DNA of 64,000 bases from Trileptium ribeirensis (Eukaryota; Nematoda; Enoplea; Enoplida; Thoracostomopsidae): the NCBI GenBank assembly GCA_030248225.1, contig JASANE010010198.1:1-64000 (forward strand). Reading direction: 5' to 3'. A program made the translations under genes and the position numbers. Positions within the stretch are counted from its first letter, which is position 1; every line of letters begins with the position of its first letter. Below are positions 59,110 to 64,000 of this stretch, one piece after another. The notes under the pieces are model-generated. The model saw nothing but the letters and a program-made list of their open reading frames with translations. It was not told the DNA's origin and did not search any database.

Positions 59110-61265
59110 TTTCTGGCCAACTCAGCTGCCTTGATAGAATAAAATGATGATCAAGCACGGAGATAAAGAATTGTTCGTTTGAGAAGCATTTTAAAATGTT
59201 GTCTTTTCGCCACGAAAATATTGAAAAACCTCAAATGGAAATTATAACAATCAACTTGTGTAGACCACAGTCATCAACGCTACATTTCAGAGCAAAGTTT
59301 AACTAAAATTATATTTAATATTTTTAACTAAAATTATAACTAAACAAAATATTATCGTCTATATTAAATTTTCCAATAATCAAGCTCATGCATTGATTTA
59401 TAATGATGTGAAATTTTTTGACGAATTTAGCATCTCTGATTAGAAAATGCACATTGACTGTTCCTTAAAGTTACGAAAATTCATCTAAGCTCGTTCATCA
59501 AAAATCTTCAACGCTGTATTGGTTATATTCAAATCAGGTTGTTTTTTCCGTTTCGTGACCTGAAAAACTTATCAATCTTGACTCAAACTCAAATTATACA
59601 ATGTTAGCCTAATTCACATTATAGGGTTTTTATTGAAAATTTGGTACGGAACTGACTTTATAAAATGCTAAAATGTATTTAAATATTACATATCTACACT
59701 TGATCATTGTGAATTTACAGGAAATCATAAAGGTGGTCTAATATCATAGAATTGCACAAAATGTTCTTGAAACCAATTAACTCTTCATCATCAAGAGCAT
59801 TTTAAAGACGAAGCAAACGAATAATCATATAAACGATCCAGGTAACAAACCACAGGCCAAACGGAGTTAGGGTAAGCCGTTTGTCCGGTTACAACCCCTG
59901 AACCCTGCAATACTGACCGAAATCTAACTGAGAGACTATGTAGTTAAATTGTGCTAAATTTATAGATTCAACAATATCTTCTCTACGATTATTCCAATAT
60001 TGGAACTAGCTATCATTACAAGCGGGAACTACCCTGAAAGAAAATATTTTTCTGCAATTAATACGTTTTAATAAAAAGTTTTGCATGTGATCATTCATTC
60101 CCATGTGTGGCATAAACGTGGGGAATTGATTCATATCTAAGTTTCTGCAATAAAAATGCATCGTTGGTTAGCAAAATTTAACATTAACAAAGTAATACTG
60201 GAGAAGCTGTTGTTTCCATATTTTCATAGTCGACATTATTTGGCGTTATAAACATTTATTCTAACATTCTAAAAGATGTTAGGACACGCAGCGTAATACC
60301 ACAGAAGGTTATATGGTTTCTAAATGCTATTTTCGCTGTGACATTCAGAAGGGATTTAGGTATAGACAAGTCATAAAAATTAATGATTGATACAATGTTA
60401 GTAATCGAAACCAGAGATCTGACCTGATCATGGATCTGAATTATGATCCAAATAGTATTTCTAATGTTTATTTTCCGCGACAACCAACAATATTATCATT
60501 TGTTTTAGCATAAAGTTATTATTTCTCTTCTACAACTATGAATATATCCTAATAATGATCATTACTTTCATACAACACACAGACCTAGCCCCTATTTACT
60601 GGTTTAGTCGAACCATTTTTATTGTTAATGCACAGTAGGTAGAAAGTAAATGATACGCCCTCCCAATAAACCCTTTCATTTCTGCTTGTACCTTCGTAGA
60701 ATTGATTGTCCAACACAAAATGGCAATCCTTCATCGGCCTAATTTGCCTAATCATGCCGTGTTTTGTTGGTTCATGCTCTTTGAACACCAAACAAAAAAT
60801 GATGGAAAGCAACTGTTGAGAATGAAACCTCTGCCAGCAATTTTAGCAAGTAGTCAGGCATCATCATTTGGGTCCGTACAAAAGGACACTTCATTATCTC
60901 TAGAAATAGATATATAAGCCAAAACCAGCCAAACCAACCAAACCAACGCTAAAGCCTGATAAAATCCAATCTATTTAGGCTTTTAGTTTTGTTCAGTTGT
61001 TGCTCTGGTTTGGTTTTGCTTCTCCGCTTACTGATAATGATAATATCGGGCTAGTAATGAGTTACCATTTTGATCTAAACTGATACACTGAATGCATTTG
61101 TCTTTTAGTGTAACATACAAATCAATGTTATTTATTTTATTGCTACTTTTATAGAAGCATTACCATATCATATTTGGCTTCACATTTTTCACTTCGTTAA
61201 GGGTATAACTGCGTCATTGGTCATAAAAGTTTGACTGAATTGACGTCACCGAAAACGTCAAACAG
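59110..61265. other. Gene-free stretch
   Basis: AT-rich. Holds one compound hairpin at 60918-61022 (ccaaaccaaccaaacc...ggtttggttttg, with aaagcct...aggcttt inside). Short frames near 60585-60917 have no recognisable motif. Confidence 0.4.
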
Positions 61266-61269
61266 TTTA

Positions 61270-61482
61270 CTATTTAATACTGCGTGCTTTGAGAACCATG
61301 TAAAACAGCAAATACTTCTTTGACAGCCGTGCATACCACAAGTAGGTGCTATAGTACGCGGCTAACCAAATAATTGTTTTCATGCTCTGAAAAGTTTCGA
61401 TACACTCGCGAATCATGGTCTGTATCACCTTGGTTCTGCTGCCAACGTAAGCCGGGTCAGCCGTGGTGGACCCTTTCGGCAA
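61270..61482 (-). CDS. Possible terminal exon of an unknown host gene
   Basis: About 70 open codons on the minus strand, ending at TAG, whose base composition is more GC-rich at third positions than the surroundings. It contains TKVIQTMIRECIETFQSMKT and an aromatic segment with AAYYSTYLWYARLSKKYLL. It is closed upstream by TGA with no ATG at the frame start (a downstream ATG gives about 48 codons), so it would need to be an exon. No family is recognised, and no splice acceptor was fixed. Confidence 0.25.
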   Translation of the reverse strand: MPKGSTTADPAYVGSRTKVIQTMIRECIETFQSMKTIIWLAAYYSTYLWYARLSKKYLLFYMVLKARSIK

Positions 61483-61489
61483 TATTCAT

Positions 61490-63330
61490 GACCAAATGTA
61501 TTTGACTATCGATAGGGCTATTTCAGTTCAAGTTTGGCTTATTTCTTTATCAATTCAAACATTCATTATATATATTATTTATTCACCTTTGGTTTACTAC
61601 TCAATACATTGTAGTTTATAGACATTTTTGCTTTGGTTATTCCTTATGGGACTTTGGATAAGCTGTTAGACATGCAGATTACGAGAATGGCGTTGCTCAA
61701 CTCCTATCGTGCAACCATCTTGGGACATCATGGAACATCGTGGTGCTTTTTAGGATAATTTCGTTCTATAATTTTGAAAATAGCTTAAAGTTCGCCCAGT
61801 GAAAATACTATTTTGCAAAAACCGATCGGTGATCGCAATCTGTTGTTATGAAACAAAATGCGGTTTTGCCATCGATTTTTCGCTAACGATATTGGGTTAA
61901 ATTTTGATTTCATGTAGCAAACCTCAATTTTGTAGCCTAAATAAAATCTCATCTGTTTAAATTCATAGCCGAATGGTTCAATAGCTCCTCGAAAATGTAT
62001 CTTTGCACTAGTCAACGTTCTTGAAATACATCGACCAAGTCAGTTTCGCATTCCAAAACACATTTGCTCGTTAGTAAAGGTGTTAAAGAATATGTTCCCG
62101 AAACTCTGCTATGCCCTTGCACAAAGTAGTTCGCGAACAATAAAATTCGTCATAGCGAAAGCAAATACAATTTTTTTGCAAAAACAAAATTGGATATAAA
62201 ATGCAAATGTATCGAATCAGAATTCTCAATTAGTGTGTTCGCTAACTTTAGGGTAAACTACCAGTGGGTTACTCTGTCCTTCGCCAAAAATTGTGCACAC
62301 GTAAATGTGAATGCGATAAATAATTATGTTCTTGTAGTACAAAGTGTTCATTATTTGCGAACAACAAAACACGATCGTCTGTTCACTAACAGTGGTGTGT
62401 TACATTATTCTAATTAAACTGGATTAAATATCCTATAACGCACTTACGTTCGCGAACAACAATCGAAAAGCGCTGCGCTAATGACAAGTTTCATATTGTG
62501 CCGCCTATCCTCCTAAGACATAGTATCATCATCCTGAGGGTTCGCATCCACCCCAGCGCCGTAGGTTCGCAGAAAATTTAATTCCAAAAAATTTCGGAAA
62601 TCTCCCTATCCCTGACGACAATCCCCCGTCGCCGGTTGATTCCCATGGGAAGGCCCAATGCGTACTCCATCTCTCTGGGATCACGGATCTTGAGCAGATA
62701 TGAAGAGAACCTTGTCTTTGCTTTCTGACCTTGTTGTTTATTCATAGTTAAACATTTTATAACTGCAATTTTAAATTTAAAATAAAGTGTTGAATGATAT
62801 ACGTTGTTGCATATTTTTATTTTGTAATACACTATTGGAAGTTACTCAAATTGAATTGAATATTATATTTCAATTTAACTTGAATTTATACTTAAATATA
62901 AGTAATATATTAAGTTTATTTAAGTTTTAAATATAAATTTAAGTAATTTAAGTTATAAATAATTTGACTTAAATTTTTTTAAAATTAAATTATTTTAATT
63001 TAACGCGTGCCATTCCAAAAAAATTAGCAATTCCCTATAGCCATATCGACCTTTGCAAATGTTAATTTCCACGCCGTTGTATTAATATATGGAATAGTCT
63101 TCCCGTTAATGTGCCACTTATTTTGGCCAGCTCGCCAAAGTCTTTCAAAAAACGCTTAGCATTTGTAGATCTAAGTAATTTCTTAAAAATAAATCTTGGC
63201 AATTGACCGTTTGCAAATGGGTTAGTAAATCAGTGTGGCTTACCCCCACCATTCTAACCTCATAAATGGCCCAATTTATTACATTTGATAGTTGTTTATA
63301 GTTGTTACGTGTTTGTATTGTATTGCGGTG
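61490..63330. other. Gene-poor stretch
   Basis: Apart from the small frame above, only AT-rich sequence, including a ttaaattta-rich patch at 62850-63000. Immediately before the last exon. Confidence 0.35.
62578..62745 (-). CDS. Possible small protein or exon, unknown
   Basis: ATG at 62745 opens 55 codons (MNKQQGQKAKTRFSSYLLKI...), rich in Lys and Arg, ending in a TAA. It stands out from the AT-rich flanks by composition. No family is recognised, and part could belong to a dispersed repeat (ccgaaattttttgg end). Confidence 0.2.
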   Translation of the reverse strand: MNKQQGQKAKTRFSSYLLKIRDPREMEYALGLPMGINRRRGIVVRDREISEIFWN

Positions 63331-63333
63331 CCA

Positions 63334-63364
63334 TTAAATAAAATAAATAAATAAATAAATAAAA
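63334..63364 (+). repeat. (AAAT)n microsatellite
   Basis: attaaataaaataaataaat-type run just upstream of the last exon. Confidence 0.9.
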
Positions 63365-63372
63365 CTTTGCAG

Positions 63373-64000
63373 ATTTCCCATGTGAATGTCCGAGGTGGAC
63401 CTCAAAATACTAATAACAGCAACAACATTCACTCGTACCAATGTACTAGTTTTCAATGTTATGACTTTAATAGTCTGGCAGCAAAACGGGACAGTATGAC
63501 ACATCTGGCCACAAAATCACAAGAATCAGTGATGAGGCCAGATACGAGCTCTGACGAAATAACCCTTTCCCCGGGACATCATGAAAAACCTGGAATTTCG
63601 TCTACGGTCAGCCCGAATCATACGATTATTGTTTTACCACCAAGGCTATCGGTAAAGCGTCAACCCCAGCGTCAAATCCAAACCAGGCCAGGCGTTGAAT
63701 CAACGGGTTCAGTTCATCCCAACGGCAAAGGAAGCCCCATAACAGCTAACTCCCTGGGTAAGGTTAATGCTGCCAACGGAGCTGTTATCACGGTGCCAAC
63801 CACGGAAGCAGGCTTGCTTTCTCCGGGTAAACCATTCAGTTTGGGTAAAACTGCTACAACGGGTGGTACAACAAATACCCCGGAATTGAGTATGGGGAAC
63901 GATAATTCCGTCACCATAAGCATTTCCAGCGCTTCTGCTAACCTTAGCACATCAACTAACAGCGGCACCAATCCGGCCATCACACTGCCGCCGCCCGATA
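63373..64000 (+). CDS. Partial host-gene exon, Ser/Thr/Asn-rich protein, runs off window
   Basis: One frame stays open for all 209 codons from 63373 to the last base, while the same frame is closed by TAA at 63352. The 5' edge follows ctttgcag, a good splice acceptor. Composition changes sharply to about half GC with balanced codon use, unlike the AT-rich flanks. The translation starts ISHVNVRGGPQNTNNSNN, contains LATKSQESVMRPDTSSDE and LPPRLSVKRQPQRQIQ, then a Ser/Thr/Gly/Asn-rich region, and ends NPAITLPPPD. It has no membrane segment or known domain. Such low-complexity stretches are common in insect nuclear regulators, but the family is not identified. Neighbouring exons lie outside the window or in the upstream gene-poor sequence. 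Confidence 0.65.
   Translation, partial: MSHVNVRGGPQNTNNSNNIHSYQCTSFQCYDFNSLAAKRDSMTHLATKSQESVMRPDTSSDEITLSPGHHEKPGISSTVSPNHTIIVLPPRLSVKRQPQRQIQTRPGVESTGSVHPNGKGSPITANSLGKVNAANGAVITVPTTEAGLLSPGKPFSLGKTATTGGTTNTPELSMGNDNSVTISISSASANLSTSTNSGTNPAITLPPPD

Noticed and set aside
60585..60812. Minus-strand frame with FVLDNQFYEG...YWE resembling a FLYWCH zinc finger
   Set aside because: The defining Cys and His ligands are missing and the match is too short to support the call.

Overview
This is an AT-rich, repeat-dominated stretch of a eukaryotic nuclear genome. It is almost certainly an invertebrate animal, possibly an insect. The reasons are a complete BEL/Pao LTR retrotransposon (a group known only from animals), tRNA-derived SINE-like repeats, several MITE families, many tandem repeats, and very little host coding sequence. 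No bacterial or organellar features were seen. The species cannot be fixed from the sequence alone.

Layout. 1-11140: a very large imperfect palindrome, two arms of about 3.5 kb around a 4.0 kb core, with no recognisable protein gene. 11141-14380: gene-free sequence with a SINE-like copy, a 121-bp tandem duplication and the left half of a dispersed repeat (called R1 here). 14381-21899: a BEL/Pao element with LTRs identical over 317 bp, inserted into R1. It carries a 1832-codon gag-pol frame and a separate 383-codon third frame whose C-terminal half looks like an SGNH/GDSL hydrolase rather than an envelope protein. The RT active site reads YVDN, not YVDD. An uninterrupted R1 copy at 43.5 kb supplies the empty target site. 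22-50 kb: mostly MITEs (a 'CTTAGGCTTA' family, two elements with iterated internal motifs, two hAT-like elements with about 8-bp target duplications), SINE-like copies and tandem repeats, plus one possible two-exon gene at 27.0-27.5 kb. 49.6-57.5 kb: a cluster of tandem repeats with units of 46, 97, about 140, 110 and 45 bp, and a decayed non-LTR reverse transcriptase on the minus strand at 54.85-55.79 kb. 57.5-64 kb: low-copy sequence. The last 628 bases are open in one frame behind a plausible splice acceptor and look like an exon of a real host gene running off the window. Two short minus-strand frames at 61.3 and 62.6 kb are weaker candidates.

How it fits together. The BEL element is the only intact multi-gene unit: LTRs, a primer-binding site, Gag-PR-RT-RNaseH-IN in one frame, then ORF3 just behind a sequence resembling a splice acceptor. 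This resembles how env-type third genes are expressed, but the ORF3 product shows no signal peptide or membrane anchor. Everything else is single exons or non-coding repeats. Repeat boundaries and similarities were judged by eye, so boundaries are good to a few bases only where a target duplication is given.
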